The position numbers were made by a program, and so were the translations under genes. From Lineolata rhizophorae (lineage: Eukaryota; Ascomycota; Dothideomycetes; Lineolatales; Lineolataceae): DNA of 64,000 nucleotides. The stretch spans positions 612,136 through 676,135 of the forward strand of contig MU001682.1 in NCBI GenBank assembly GCA_010093515.1, read 5' to 3'. Positions 11,087-23,306 of the stretch are shown here, piece by piece. Position 1 is the first letter of the stretch. The number at the start of each line of letters is the position of its first letter. The notes beneath the pieces were generated by a model. That model saw nothing but the letters and a program-made list of their open reading frames with translations. It did no database searches and was not told where the DNA came from.

Positions 11087-12215
11087 AGCATGGGCTTCAG
11101 GATGTCCGGCGCCTCTCCATCTCTTTCGACCTTAGCATAGCTCAAGGCGGCGATGGCATACTTGCGCTACACTTATGGATACGCTGCTCCAGATGTTCTT
11201 CCTAATACTCCAGTATCATTTCTGGTAGCTACTCTACGAGAGCATCACTCAACCCACAAGGCAGAGTTGGAAGGAGTTCCTTGCACGTGGGACATATTTC
11301 ATTGCTATCGAAAACTACAAGCCCATACCGTGATCTACCACAATCCATCATAAAACCACATAAACAAGAGGCCTGTCAGACCGCCATCGGCACCCATCCC
11401 GGCAGGCCGGCCGAAGCCTAGACACCCAGCACGGGATCGAGATCATCGCCACTCCGGCCGAAGCCGCGGAGCACAAGGATGCGTCACTCTAGGGCGCCGA
11501 GGCAATACGATCATCTTCCAGGTTGTAGATCCTGTGGCTCTGGTAGAGAACACAGTGAGAGACGTTTACTATAGAAATGATTCTATGAAGTCTGTTCGAA
11601 GGCGTGGTCAGCAAATGCATCATCGTCGCGGCATCATCGCAGCATCGCCGATGGCGGAGGGTGGGCAAGCACTTACAAAGTCGCATGAAGAAGAAAAGAA
11701 AAAGAAGGGAGGAGGGCAGCCTTGAGCGAGATTTTATACCCGACGCGACCGGGTCCGGGCCTATGTGTGCTGAGTCAGCATTCGCTTGTGGCCCGCCATG
11801 TGCCCGTGCTTCCTGGTCACCCCTGCCGCACCACAGTGGAAGCATCACCGAACCCAACTTCGCTTGTTTACTGTTGTTACTGGCTGCTACAGACGTGAAC
11901 CGTTAGAATTTGCATTTGCGAATTCATCTCAAACTGAAATATTGCACTAGAACTATGGACTGGTGATTTCTGAAGTTTATCGAGTCCTGTCGCGCGCCAA
12001 TTGCGCTTCAGCGTGCCATTGAAAATTTTCTCGGGCCTCTATTCTTACTTGGCTAGGTATAGTGCAATCTCACGCAATTACAAGCGGCAAGATACTTCCA
12101 GACGAACGAACAATTTCTCATTTTTGTCTAGCAGCAGAGTATTCCAACTATTTAAATTTGCCAACCGATCCTTTTGGATCTGTGCCAATATTTCAGAGAG
12201 AGCCAGCATTAAAAC
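11087..12215. other. intergenic, ADE2 promoter
   Basis: No supported gene. It holds the 3' flank of the LYC1-like gene, a TGAGTCA site, and an AT-rich stretch of about 300 nt before the ADE2 start. Short frames at 11153-11353 and 11489-11857 show no family features. Confidence 0.55.
11771..11777. promoter_or_regulatory. TGAGTCA site upstream of ADE2
   Basis: This is the reverse complement of TGACTCA, the Gcn4/Cpc1/Bas1-type element, 439 nt upstream of the AIR carboxylase ATG. Assignment to ADE2 is by position. Confidence 0.45.
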
Positions 12216-13934
12216 ATGGACCAGGTCGTGGGATTTCTCGGTGGAGGCCAGCTGGGCCGGATGACAATCGAAGCAGCCAACGACCTCAATATCAAGTGTG
12301 TAGTCCTGGACCAAGGCCACTCCCCGGCAAAGCAAGTTCTTGCTCATGCGGAACACGTGGATGGATCCTTCAAAGATCCTGCCTCTGTCAAGAAACTGGC
12401 AGAGAAATGCACCACCATTACCGTCGAAATCGAGCACGTGGACACGTACGTCATGGAAGAGATTGAAAAAGACCCAAATTTCAGAGCGAAGATCGAGCCA
12501 CACTGGCAAACCATTAGGACCATTCAGAACAAATACAACCAAAAACTTCACTTGCATCAACATGGCGTACGGACGGCTGAATTTGAGGATCTGGAGGGGA
12601 AGTCTGAAGAAGATATCAAGACACTCGGCCAGAAATGGGGTTACCCGCTGATGCTCAAGTCCAAGACCGAGGCGTACGATGGGCGGGGGAACTTCCCGGT
12701 GAAATCGGACGCTGACATTCTGGAGGCGATGCAAGCCCTTGGTGGACGCCCATTGTACGCTGAACGCTGGGCAAATTTCAAGGCTGAAGTGGCCGTGATG
12801 GTGGTCAAGGCCAAGAACGGCGAATTTGCATACCCACCCGTTGAAACAGTTCATGAAGACAGCATCCTGAAACTAGTCTTTGCGCCCGCTCGAAACGTTT
12901 CCAAAGGAGTTCTCCAACAGGCACAGAAGCTTGCAACTAAGGCCATTGGTACCTTCAAGGGAAAGGGCGTATACGGCGTTGAGATGTTTCTACTGGAGGA
13001 TGATTCCCTACTTGTCAATGAGATTGCACCTCGTCCTCACAATTCCGGACATTATACCATCGAAGGTTGCTACATGTCCCAGTTTCAGGCCCACCTTCAC
13101 GCCATACTGGATCTACCTATTGCTCAAGAGGATCTGGAGTTGCGCGAGCCATCCATCATGCTCAACATCCTTGGCGGTGAAACTACGGATTCGCATGAAA
13201 AGGTGAAGATGAAAGCACTGCACATAACACGCAAAGCGCACATTCACATGTACGGCAAGGGGCCCGCTCGCAAGGGTAGGAAGATGGGCCACATTACCGT
13301 CACCGCAAAGACCATGGCGCAAGCCGAAGCCCTCGTCCAACCAATTGTCGACATTGCCGATGAGGTACGCGGCAAGCCGCAAAAATGGATACAGTTGCAA
13401 CCATCGTCCCAGAGCCCCACCCCTCTTGTCGCTGTCATCATGGGCTCCGACTCAGATCTTCCGAAACTGGAGGCCGGCATCCGCATCCTCGACAAGTTCA
13501 GCATACCGTACGAAGCACGGATCACGTCCGCACATCGCACGCCGGTGTGGATGGCTGAGTACGCTGAGTCGGCGCGATTGAGGGGCATCAAGGTGATTAT
13601 CTCTGCAGCCGGCGGCGCTGCCCATCTTCCGGGCATGGCCGCGTCCCATACTTGTCTGCCAGTCATAGGAGTGCCCATCAAGGCGAGCAATTTTGACGGG
13701 CTGGATAGCATGTTCAGTATCGTCCAGATGCCGAGGGGTGTGCCAGTCGCTACCGTGGGAGTCAATAACTCGACTAATGCCGCGTTACTGGCGATTAGAA
13801 TACTGGGCGTCGGGGATCCGGAGGCTTGGGACAAGACGGTTGCATTTGCGGAGCAGAATAAGAACGACGTGCTAGCTAAGGATGTGAGGCTTCTGGAAGA
13901 GGGAGCTCTGGCGTACCTCCAGAAGATGTCTTAG
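12216..13934 (+). CDS. ADE2: phosphoribosylaminoimidazole carboxylase (AIR carboxylase)
   Basis: Carboxylates AIR to CAIR, step six of purine synthesis; loss gives the red adenine phenotype in yeasts. Single exon, 572 aa, matching the fungal PurK-PurE fusion. The N-terminal PurK part opens with GFLGGGQLGRM, with ATP-grasp features MLKSKTEAYDGRGN and NEIAPRPHNSGHYT. The C-terminal PurE part begins near residue 405 with VAVIMGSDSDLP, then ITSAHRTP and the substrate loop AAGGAAHLPGMAA. Start ATG at 12216 begins MDQVVGFLGGG. A TGAGTCA site lies upstream. Intact; no unusual residues seen. Confidence 0.98.
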   Translation: MDQVVGFLGGGQLGRMTIEAANDLNIKCVVLDQGHSPAKQVLAHAEHVDGSFKDPASVKKLAEKCTTITVEIEHVDTYVMEEIEKDPNFRAKIEPHWQTIRTIQNKYNQKLHLHQHGVRTAEFEDLEGKSEEDIKTLGQKWGYPLMLKSKTEAYDGRGNFPVKSDADILEAMQALGGRPLYAERWANFKAEVAVMVVKAKNGEFAYPPVETVHEDSILKLVFAPARNVSKGVLQQAQKLATKAIGTFKGKGVYGVEMFLLEDDSLLVNEIAPRPHNSGHYTIEGCYMSQFQAHLHAILDLPIAQEDLELREPSIMLNILGGETTDSHEKVKMKALHITRKAHIHMYGKGPARKGRKMGHITVTAKTMAQAEALVQPIVDIADEVRGKPQKWIQLQPSSQSPTPLVAVIMGSDSDLPKLEAGIRILDKFSIPYEARITSAHRTPVWMAEYAESARLRGIKVIISAAGGAAHLPGMAASHTCLPVIGVPIKASNFDGLDSMFSIVQMPRGVPVATVGVNNSTNAALLAIRILGVGDPEAWDKTVAFAEQNKNDVLAKDVRLLEEGALAYLQKMS

Positions 13935-14525
13935 TCGTAGTTGTCGTTCAATTCGGCCAGGCAGCTATATCATAAATCCAGTACTAATTATATTCTTTAG
14001 AATGTAGCTTAGCGTCGTAACTGCGAACCTTTTCGACGAACGCATGGCGTAGGTAATTGCCGACAGATTCTATACTAGGACACTGCTTTTTAACGGTGTA
14101 TATTTAGGAAATCGCTATCCTATTTCAGTCTCATGTAAATGCGCGCTTCTTTCTAAATTTGCAGCCTTTTTCTTTCTCTTTGAAAAATAGTGTAATTGTT
14201 ATTCTCTGTTTCCCAATTTGTCGTTCCATATCTAACCCCCCGTAGAATATGTAACTTTCTGCAAAGCTTATGAATGCAGTTTATAGAGCATTATAGTGCT
14301 TACTTCGTGATTGAGTGTAAAACAAGAGGGTTTGTAGCCTTTGTCACGTAGTAAGAGCTGTTGAGAGTCTGTCCCATGTATGCATATTCTCCACGTGCCA
14401 AAAATATCTGACGGAGACAAACAACGTAGTTATTTTCTACTTCTCATTACACAATAAATCATTCTTTAGCCTCTTCCTCGACTCGCGCTCCCATACGCTA
14501 TTTCATACCTCCACGAAGTCAACCT
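13935..14525. other. AT-rich convergent 3' intergenic region
   Basis: Lies between the convergent ADE2 and PEBP-like genes. AT-rich, with T-runs suited to polyadenylation and transcription ends on both strands. No open frame or RNA gene recognised. Confidence 0.6.
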
Positions 14526-15503
14526 TTACAGCAACAAGAGAGGCGCTAGGCCTCCGACAACAGCTGCGAGACCCTTCGGGATCATCGTCGGCAGCGCAGC
14601 ATCTTCCGACGTGGATGTCGCAGCGGCCGCATCGACCGTCGTCGACATAGTCATGGTGCTAGTCGTAGTCATGGTCATCGAGGCGGTTGACGAGTTTGTG
14701 CCGTTCTCAGCCATGACCATAGGTCCACCGAAGGGTTCGCCCTGGCCGGTGACGCGCCAGAAGTTGGCGCGGATGGGGTCGCCGAGGCCGGTCGCCTCGC
14801 GGAAGCCGTCGAAGTCGAAGTTGATGCGCTGCTGCAGCGACGCCTGCATCTCGGGCGGCACTTCGAAGTCGTCGGGCTGCTCGAAGAGCATGTGGATGTA
14901 GCGGTGCGCGAAGGGCGGGTCTTCGGCTGGCGGGGCGGGGCCCATGTACTCGAGCGGGCTGGTCGAGGTCGTGGTCAGGAGGTTGGTGCCCGCGTCGTTG
15001 GTCATGCCCGAGGAGGTGTAGTCCGACAGCACGGCGTGGCAGACGGTGGAACGGGAGCCATCCGGGTTGAAGATGGGCCTATTATTGAAATTAAGAAAGT
15101 GGCTCAAGTGAATATGTACTGATGGCTGGGTTCTTACGCATCAGGATCTGTTGAAGAGTTAGTTTCATGTCTGACGCCGGACAGAAGACCAATGGAATCT
15201 TAATGTAGATCGTTGCGCTTACCAATGACCATATAGACATAAGTGCCCTCTAGAACAGTATCGTTGGTGCCGATCTGCGGCTTCGGCTGCGTCTCTTTTC
15301 TAGTTGTCAATCCAAAGTCTCACGGACTCCTGTTGTGTCTAGTACGCACCTGCCTCAGTAAGTTCGAGCCCGGCCGGGCTCACATACGTATCGCCGACAA
15401 TGACTTCGAGGCGATCCTCCACCTCCGGGGTGAATCCCTCCGGGGTCTGCGCCTGCGCAAAGGCGGCCAAAAGAATGGCAGAAAGAGCTGTCGCGGAACG
15501 CAT
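14526..15503 (-). CDS. secreted GPI-anchored PEBP-like protein
   Basis: Phosphatidylethanolamine-binding-protein (PEBP/YbhB) family, predicted at the cell surface. Exons 15503-15350, 15294-15223, 15147-15138 and 15078-14526; 262 aa. The N-terminus MRSATALSAILLAAFAQA is a signal peptide. The PEBP core is present as VYMVIDPDAP (ligand-site signature), then PPFAHRYIHMLFEQP and NFWRV. A Ser/Thr-rich linker follows, and the C-terminus AVVGGLAPLLLL is a GPI-attachment signal. The DPDA signature is encoded almost wholly by a 10-nt exon (15138-15147); phases close only when it is included. Ligand and role are unknown; family members bind anionic ligands or inhibit proteases and kinases. Confidence 0.88.
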
Positions 15504-16371
15504 TTTTTCGGCTTTTGGAGTGTTCCAAGGGACAGGAAAGTGACAGCAACTTAAGAGAGAATTGAAGGGAGCTCGCGACCAGCGTGGCAATAGTCCTCAA
15601 CTAAAATAAAATAAAAAAAACAAAGAGCGAAAGAGGAGAAGAAAAATAGGGCAGTATATTCATCATCAGTTGCTGCAGACGGCAAATGAAACGCCGTCCG
15701 TCAGGGCGGTAGGAACAGATCTGAGCCGGCTTGGCGTTTGCGACCATATAGTCCATCGCATTGACTTAAAGCGATCAAGCAATGCTAAGGTCGGCCCTCC
15801 CGGGCGTTGAAACCGATAATTGGTTCTGAAGTTAATGCGGAGAACAAAGCTCCCCCGGCACGTATGGTTTCTCTATGGCCGCCAAGATTTAATGTGCTTC
15901 TAAATTCGTGAGTTGGGATTTCATCCGGAATGTGGAGTAAATTATTTTTGCGGGGTATGGCCTCGCACGTCGAAAGATTGACAATAATTTGCATCGGTCC
16001 GTTGGCCGGGAAGTAAAGTAGCCGCAAAAATTTCCGTCGTGTTTCATCTGTCACTCGGCTCTTCAATATAGAGTATGTAAAGAACTCTTGTCGCGTCTCC
16101 ACCTGCCGAGCCCCAAGATACACAACGCAAGGGAGAAGGTTCTGCTTGCCTCGAAATACGGACCGGTTAAGCGTTTTCGAAAATTGCAAAATTTTGATCT
16201 AGAACATAATTGGATATGGCGCAGTTTGTGTAGCTCCTACGGCATTGATGTGTGGACAAGAGCTGTCCATGGGCTGCACCAAACGAACACTCAAGACAAC
16301 GGATTAAAAACAAAACTTTTCGCCCTTGCGGCTGACGTCTACCACCGTGTAGATATGATAAGATGGGTATC
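15504..16371. other. intergenic, PEBP promoter and LYS1 3' flank
   Basis: No gene is supported. It contains an A-rich run just upstream of the PEBP gene near 15600-15650. Frames at 15785-16189 and 16088-16426 lack family features. Confidence 0.5.
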
Positions 16372-17876
<1,505 letters not shown>

Positions 17877-18691
17877 TGTGGAGGGGCTAGCGATGCGCTT
17901 TCTCGCTCTGACAGGACCAATTGAGCCGGTCGCGATCGAGTTCGCGCTACGGCGTGGCAAAGGGAACACAAGGACGACAGCGGTCGAACTGAGAGAGTGG
18001 TTTGGGTATGACTTGGCCGCGGCGGGGGATGCTGGGCCCGCCTCTGCAAATTCTCACAGTCATTTCCGTCGAATGACTCACGGCAGCTACAACGGCCACA
18101 TCCACGTCTGACAGTCCTATCTGTGGTCTCTGGTCACACAAGTGTGGGAAGAGAAAAAAGCAATATCAATTGACGGGGTCAGAAAACTAATAGCAGTCTC
18201 ACGACGTCTGAGCTGACCCGGGCGCTATGGGGTAGGCGGGCCCGTACCGACACCGAGACACCAAAAGGACTGGAACTCGACACATTGGTCGTAAGAAATC
18301 TGAGGCTGCGGTTTGGTAAAGAAGCGATTGACCTAGAAGCCCCAGATGTCCGGCCCGCTCAATATTGGAGGGAACTGTCGGCGGAAATTTGGCCTTTCTG
18401 AATGCGTGAACACAGCGCAAGCGTTGCATCCACGTCCAGAGTCCGGAGGCCATGGATATCTTGCGGTTTGATTGGCCACACGATGCCACTTTTGCGCCAT
18501 CTGGCTAGCGGCGTTCGACCTGGCCCCCACAACCCTTCTTCGAGCGCGTTTCGCATTCGTAGTGTGAGGTTGTACGGAAGTGGAAAGTGTGCATGTTCCG
18601 TCTTTGAAGTTTTAGCATCGCGGCATCAGAGTTTCGCGCTCACCCAGGAACACCTGGAATCAGGTATTGATGAGCACGCTTTGCTGCAAGC
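17877..18691. other. divergent promoter region, LYS1 / FMO
   Basis: No gene. Carries the TGACTCA site near LYS1; the remainder shows no recognised motif. Confidence 0.55.
18074..18080. promoter_or_regulatory. TGACTCA site upstream of LYS1
   Basis: A perfect Gcn4/Cpc1 element 198 nt before the LYS1 ATG, the expected position for general amino-acid control of lysine synthesis. Function is inferred. Confidence 0.6.
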
Positions 18692-21154
18692 ATGCCCCCC
18701 AAGTCAGTCCTGATAGTGGGCGGCGGCCCGTCAGGGTTAGTTGCTGCGAAGACGCTGCTTCGCATTCAACCCGAAGGCGCATTCAACGTCAAGCTCCTCG
18801 AGGCGGATGACCGGCTGGGCGGCCTGTGGGCGGTACGGCGCGGGGAAGTCAGGAGAGGCAAGCTGCCAGCGGACATGCCCACGAACCTGAGCCGGTTCAC
18901 TGTTTCGTTTTCCGACCTGGATTGGAACGAGGTAGACGGGGTTGGCACGCAGATAGCGCAACCTGGCGACAGCCCTGCCGGTCCGAGCTGCTCCCTCGAC
19001 GGAAAAGGCGGCGCCCAGGGGGCGAGGCCGTTCGTGCCGCTGTTCCCGGAAGCATGGAAAGTATGCAAGTACATCGAGGCCTATGCGAAGAAGTTCATTC
19101 CCGACGGCGTCGTCCACCTGAGGTCGCGCGTCACCAAGGCGCAGCGAATCATCCAGGACGACGGGCGGGAGAAATGGCGAGTCCGGTGGACGCAAACACC
19201 GCCCTCCAAGGGCAATACGACGGAAGCTGCAACAAAGGCCTTGGAAAATATGTCAATTCTCGACGCAGAGCAAGACGATTTCCAGGAAACGTTCGACCAC
19301 CTGGTCTTTGCGTGCGGCTTCTTCTCCACCCCTCGCCCCCTATCCGCTGCGCTCGAGGGATCCAAGGACCCCTCCGCGGACCTCCCCATCAACGTGGTCC
19401 ACAGCTCCGAGTTCCGCGCCATCGAGGACCTGGTCCCTTCGGACGCGCCGGGCGGCGGCAACATCGTCGTGATCGGGGGCGGGATATCCGGCGGCGAGGC
19501 CGCCGCCACAATCGCCTTCCAAATATCCACTTCACTCCACTCGGCCCCTCCATCAAGGCGCTTCGAGGACGTCAGAGTCCAGCACATCACGGCCCGCCCG
19601 TTCTACTCATTGAACCGCCACATGCCGTCGAAGTCGCGGACGGAGTCGGGTAGCTTTAACCACGCGACACCGTTCCTCCCGTTCGACCTGCACATGTACG
19701 ACTTGAGCCGGCGACCCGCTCCTATCAAGGCGTCGAGCGGTCCAATGCCGCCGGACAGGGCTCCTAAACAACATGCCTTCATACGCGACATGGTTGGCGG
19801 GGATCAGAGCGAGCTCGGCTCGCCAGCCCTGGTGTACGGCGAGGAAGAGACGAAATTCCCGGCGTACGTAGCTCTCACCGACACGTACGCCAACTTTGTG
19901 CGGTCCGGCGCCATCATCACCACACGCGGCCGTGCAACGGCCGTCGAGAAAGACCCGCCTGGGAAGGCCGTCGTAAAAGCCGAGTCCCCGTCCGGCGCCC
20001 CGATCACCATCTCCAACGTCGTCGGCGTCGTCTACGCAACCGGCTACACCCCCGCGCCCGCATTGCGATGGCTGCCCGAAGACGTCCTGTCCGACCTGGG
20101 CTTCGACCCTTGCTGCTTCCGCCTGCCGACCCTGCTGCACGACGCCCAGACGCGCAACCCGCGCGTGCCGTCGCTGGGCTTCGTCGGCTTCTACGAAGGG
20201 CCCTACTGGGGCGTCATGGAGATGCAAGCACGGCTGCTCGCGCGGTGCTGGAGCCAGCCCTCGGTCGACGGCGGCGCCACCGCCAGCACTACCACCGACC
20301 TACCCGACAGCGCCTCCGAACCCGCCTTCATCCGCTCCCTGCGCCACCTCCTCCGCGCCAAGGACCCCTCGCTCCCGGCCTTCTGGATGGGCGACATCAT
20401 CGGCCTCATGGAGTCGCTCTCGCGCGCCGTCGGATCCGCCCCGCCCCGCCCTCTCCTCCCGCCCCCTCTCACGCCCACAGCCGGCCCCGCCGTGCCCGCC
20501 CGCTACACCGCCGCCGCGGCCGCCGACGACGCGGCTGCCGCCTCGCGCGCGCGGTCCGAGCTCGCCGACACGCTCGCCGCGGCCCGCGTGTCCGCGCGCT
20601 TCGTCGCGGCCGCCGCCTTCGCCGCCCTGCAGGGCGCCTGGGTCCTGCGGCGGCGGCTCGTGTCGTCGCTTTCGGGCTTCCCGTCGGGCGCGTTCGAAGG
20701 GAGCGCGGTATTCCACGCGCGGCGGCCGAGCGCCGACGGCTTCGCCGGCGAGTATTTGTACGTCGAGCGGGGGACGCTGCGCACGGATAAGGGGTGGGAG
20801 TTGCGCGCGAGCAGGAGGTACGTGTACAGGTATTGCGCCGAGACGGACGTGTTGAGTACGTGGTTTGTTAAGGCGGATGGGGTGAGCGTGGATTATTTGT
20901 TCAATGAACTGGTGTTTGAGGGGCTGGGGGAGGACAGGCAGGGGGAGGGAGGGGAAGGAGAGGACCAGGAGACGGGGGAAAGGGGCTGGGTTGCGAGAGG
21001 GGATCATTTGTGTGAGGAGGATCAGTACGATTCGACGTGGGAATTTCGGTTTAGGGGGAGCGCAATTGAGAGGTGGGGGGTTAGGTACGGGGTTAAGGGG
21101 CCGAAGAAGGATTATGTGAGCGATACTTGGTATGAGCGTGAGAAGCGTGCGTAG
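18692..21154 (+). CDS. flavin-containing monooxygenase with C-terminal DUF6314-like domain
   Basis: FAD- and NADPH-dependent monooxygenase-like protein of 820 aa, single exon. Residues 5-40 hold the FAD-binding Rossmann motif VLIVGGGPSGLVAA; LGGLW follows near residue 43. The second dinucleotide motif VVIGGGISGGEAA is near residue 260, and VVYATGYTP near 448. A Pro/Ala-rich linker spans about 590-660. The last about 155 residues (GSAVFHARRP, ADGFAGEYLYVERG, YRYCAETDVLSTWF, HLCEEDQYDSTWEF, YGVKGPKKDY) look like the DUF6314 beta-barrel domain found alone in bacteria and fused to FMOs in fungi. Substrate unknown. Neighbouring lysine genes might hint at an amine substrate, but that is speculation. 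Very GC-rich in its last third. Confidence 0.85.
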   Translation: MPPKSVLIVGGGPSGLVAAKTLLRIQPEGAFNVKLLEADDRLGGLWAVRRGEVRRGKLPADMPTNLSRFTVSFSDLDWNEVDGVGTQIAQPGDSPAGPSCSLDGKGGAQGARPFVPLFPEAWKVCKYIEAYAKKFIPDGVVHLRSRVTKAQRIIQDDGREKWRVRWTQTPPSKGNTTEAATKALENMSILDAEQDDFQETFDHLVFACGFFSTPRPLSAALEGSKDPSADLPINVVHSSEFRAIEDLVPSDAPGGGNIVVIGGGISGGEAAATIAFQISTSLHSAPPSRRFEDVRVQHITARPFYSLNRHMPSKSRTESGSFNHATPFLPFDLHMYDLSRRPAPIKASSGPMPPDRAPKQHAFIRDMVGGDQSELGSPALVYGEEETKFPAYVALTDTYANFVRSGAIITTRGRATAVEKDPPGKAVVKAESPSGAPITISNVVGVVYATGYTPAPALRWLPEDVLSDLGFDPCCFRLPTLLHDAQTRNPRVPSLGFVGFYEGPYWGVMEMQARLLARCWSQPSVDGGATASTTTDLPDSASEPAFIRSLRHLLRAKDPSLPAFWMGDIIGLMESLSRAVGSAPPRPLLPPPLTPTAGPAVPARYTAAAAADDAAAASRARSELADTLAAARVSARFVAAAAFAALQGAWVLRRRLVSSLSGFPSGAFEGSAVFHARRPSADGFAGEYLYVERGTLRTDKGWELRASRRYVYRYCAETDVLSTWFVKADGVSVDYLFNELVFEGLGEDRQGEGGEGEDQETGERGWVARGDHLCEEDQYDSTWEFRFRGSAIERWGVRYGVKGPKKDYVSDTWYEREKRA

Positions 21155-21476
21155 GCTGGGTTTGGGAACGGAATGATAGAATCGTAATTTTGACGTTCGA
21201 TTGAAGGGCGCTTTGGAGCTGGAACGCCAACTGGGAACGTCAAGAGTATATTTAAACCCTCGCACATATTTTCTGATTGCAGGTTACCTTCCAAAGCCTA
21301 GACATGCCGGTGAGATATAGGCCTCTTAGGAACATGATGCTTTTGGCTGACTTCAGTTCTCTCTTCTATACGCGGAAGGTTTCACCAGATTTATCACTTA
21401 CATCATCCTCTCGACAAGTGTTCCAATATGCTGGAACTATTATCACACATCCAAAATCCCACTCCACCTACTCCAC
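21155..21476. other. convergent intergenic region, FMO / ClpP
   Basis: Short convergent spacer; no gene or RNA recognised. Confidence 0.6.
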
Positions 21477-22514
21477 CTACTGCGGCGCATCCCTCCTCTC
21501 TAATACCCGATCCACGATGCCCAGCTGAACCGCCTCCTCCGCACCCATAAAGTAATCCCGCTCCATCAGCTTCTCGATCTCCTCGACCTCATACCTGCCT
21601 TCTTCACCATCCTTCCCCTTCCCCTTCTTCATGTGCCTCTGATATATCCTGTTCAACTGGCCGCGTACCCGCAAAATCTCCTTGGCGTGGATGGCGATGT
21701 CGGAAGCCTGTCCAAAGTACCCGCCGGATGGCTGGTGCACCATGATGCTGGCGTGTGGCAGGGCGAGGCGGGAGCCGGGGGCACCGCCGCAGAGGAGCAG
21801 GCTGCCCATGCTGGCGGCCTGGCCGACGCAGATGGTGGTTATGGGCGAGCGGATGTAGGTCATGGTGTCGTAGATGGCGAGGCCTAGGCGCGACGTTAGC
21901 ACGCATGGACACGTTGGGACGAATCGAGCGGCGGGAAGCAAAGGGGCGCGGTACCGGCTGTGACGGAGCCGCCTGGCGAGTTGATGTAGAGGTTGATAGG
22001 CTTGTCGGGATTCTCGGCCTCGAGGAAGAGCATCTGGGCGACGATGGAGGCGGAGACGGTGTCGTCGACATGGCCGTTTAGGCAGACGATGCGTTCCTGA
22101 CGAGGATGATTGATGAGTGCCCGTTCAACAAAACAGCTACTGAATCGCAGGCAGAGAGATAAATACCTTCAGCAATCGAGAGAATATATCATCTTGAGCA
22201 CGTGATTGTCAGTCTACACGGGCCATCCAGCGTCTTTTCGATTCGGAAGGAGCTGCATACATGTATGCCAGCCACTGCCCTGCCATTGATTAGGAGTGTA
22301 CTTTTGTTGGCTCTGTCACGGCGACCGAACATACAACAGACTCAGTCACGAACGGAGTGGGCACCCAGGCACGCGGGGGCGATGACCGTGGGCTGGCGCT
22401 TCCTCGAAGCGGGGGATGGCCCGAACAAAACCATCGCGAAGAGGCAGCGGCACGAGCAAGCCCCTGTGGCTTGGCCGAAGGGGCAAGCAATCCAATTGCC
22501 CTTCGTGAAGCCAT
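21477..22514 (-). CDS. CLPP: mitochondrial ATP-dependent Clp protease, proteolytic subunit
   Basis: Serine protease core of the mitochondrial ClpXP protease. Five exons: 22514-22335, 22279-22261, 22192-22167, 22096-21955 and 21883-21477; 257 aa. Exon 1 encodes an Arg/Ala/Ser-rich presequence of about 50 residues, then [10 protein letters not shown]. The 19-nt exon supplies GSGWHT and the 26-nt exon YDIFSRLLK, together rebuilding the conserved start of the mature enzyme. [12 protein letters not shown] and [11 protein letters not shown] follow. The catalytic triad is complete: Ser in GQAASMGS, His in IMVHQPSGG, Asp in [12 protein letters not shown]. The ATG at 22514 is the nearest upstream start; the frame stays open further. 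ClpP is found in filamentous fungi but not in Saccharomyces. Confidence 0.94.
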
Positions 22515-23306
22515 GGGGGGCCCACCGGTGCGTGGCGCGGCGCGTGCGAGCCGGCGGGAGCAGACGACAAAGGGCAGCGAGCACGGGGGCCGTCTCACGG
22601 CGGCGGGTCGTGCCGACAGCACCAGAACCCGACCAATGGCGGTTGGCTCCAGACCAGTTGGACGTTGCGATGTGCGCCAGGCGGTGTTTGAGCTGCTGAC
22701 GTGGGCCGGCGATGGATGAGTAAGAGGCGATGTACGCCGAGGGTACACAAACCGTCGTAGCGCCCGAGTGAAGGCGGCGCCAAGGCGGCGCCAAGCCACA
22801 GGGTGCGACCGCCCAGCCACACCAGATCCAGGCCGGAGCGCGGAGCGGGCGGCGGCGCAAGAGCCGCGCAATGCTCGCCGGTCTGTGGCCAACGGGGCCG
22901 GCCCTGGTGCAGAGCGAAAAAGAAAACAGCGGAGAAGAAAGAACTCAGTCGCACTGCCGCTGGCCCCCTGCCCAGCGATGACTCTGTCGCCCTTGGCCCT
23001 TGGCCTCCCTCGCATTCAACGCGCGGTCTCGCGCTGCGCTGACGGCAGCTGCGCCTTCGCCCAGCCCTTAGGGCCCCCCCGTGCTCGTGCGCCGTGCTTC
23101 CTCTCTGCCCTCGCGGCTTCGTGAAACACTTTCGACATTTCTTTATCTGCCCTCGCACGACGCTCCTTTCCCCTTGGCCTGGCTTCCTCCTTCGTCTTTC
23201 TTGCCCGGCCTCGTTCGCTTCCCGGCCGTGATACCGCCTTCCCGTGGGCTACCCGACTCCGACCGGGGACGTGCCCGGGCCTGCAGGGTGCCTGGCTCAC
23301 GCGAGC
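22515..23306. other. GC-rich divergent promoter region, ClpP / PAP2
   Basis: GC-rich, so long frames open on both strands, but none shows a family motif. The part before the PAP2 gene (about 23080-23240) is pyrimidine-rich, as in many fungal promoters. Confidence 0.5.

Noticed and set aside
20300-21265. Long antisense open frame over the 3' part of the FMO gene (and similar ones at 24361-25407 and 29407-30159).
   Set aside because: They mirror GC-rich coding sequence, have Arg/Pro/Ala-biased composition and no family motif; the sense frames hold the conserved proteins.
22290-23015. A 241-codon minus-strand frame upstream of ClpP as a separate gene.
   Set aside because: Its end contains the ClpP presequence and [10 protein letters not shown] followed by a splice donor; it is ClpP exon 1 plus promoter.
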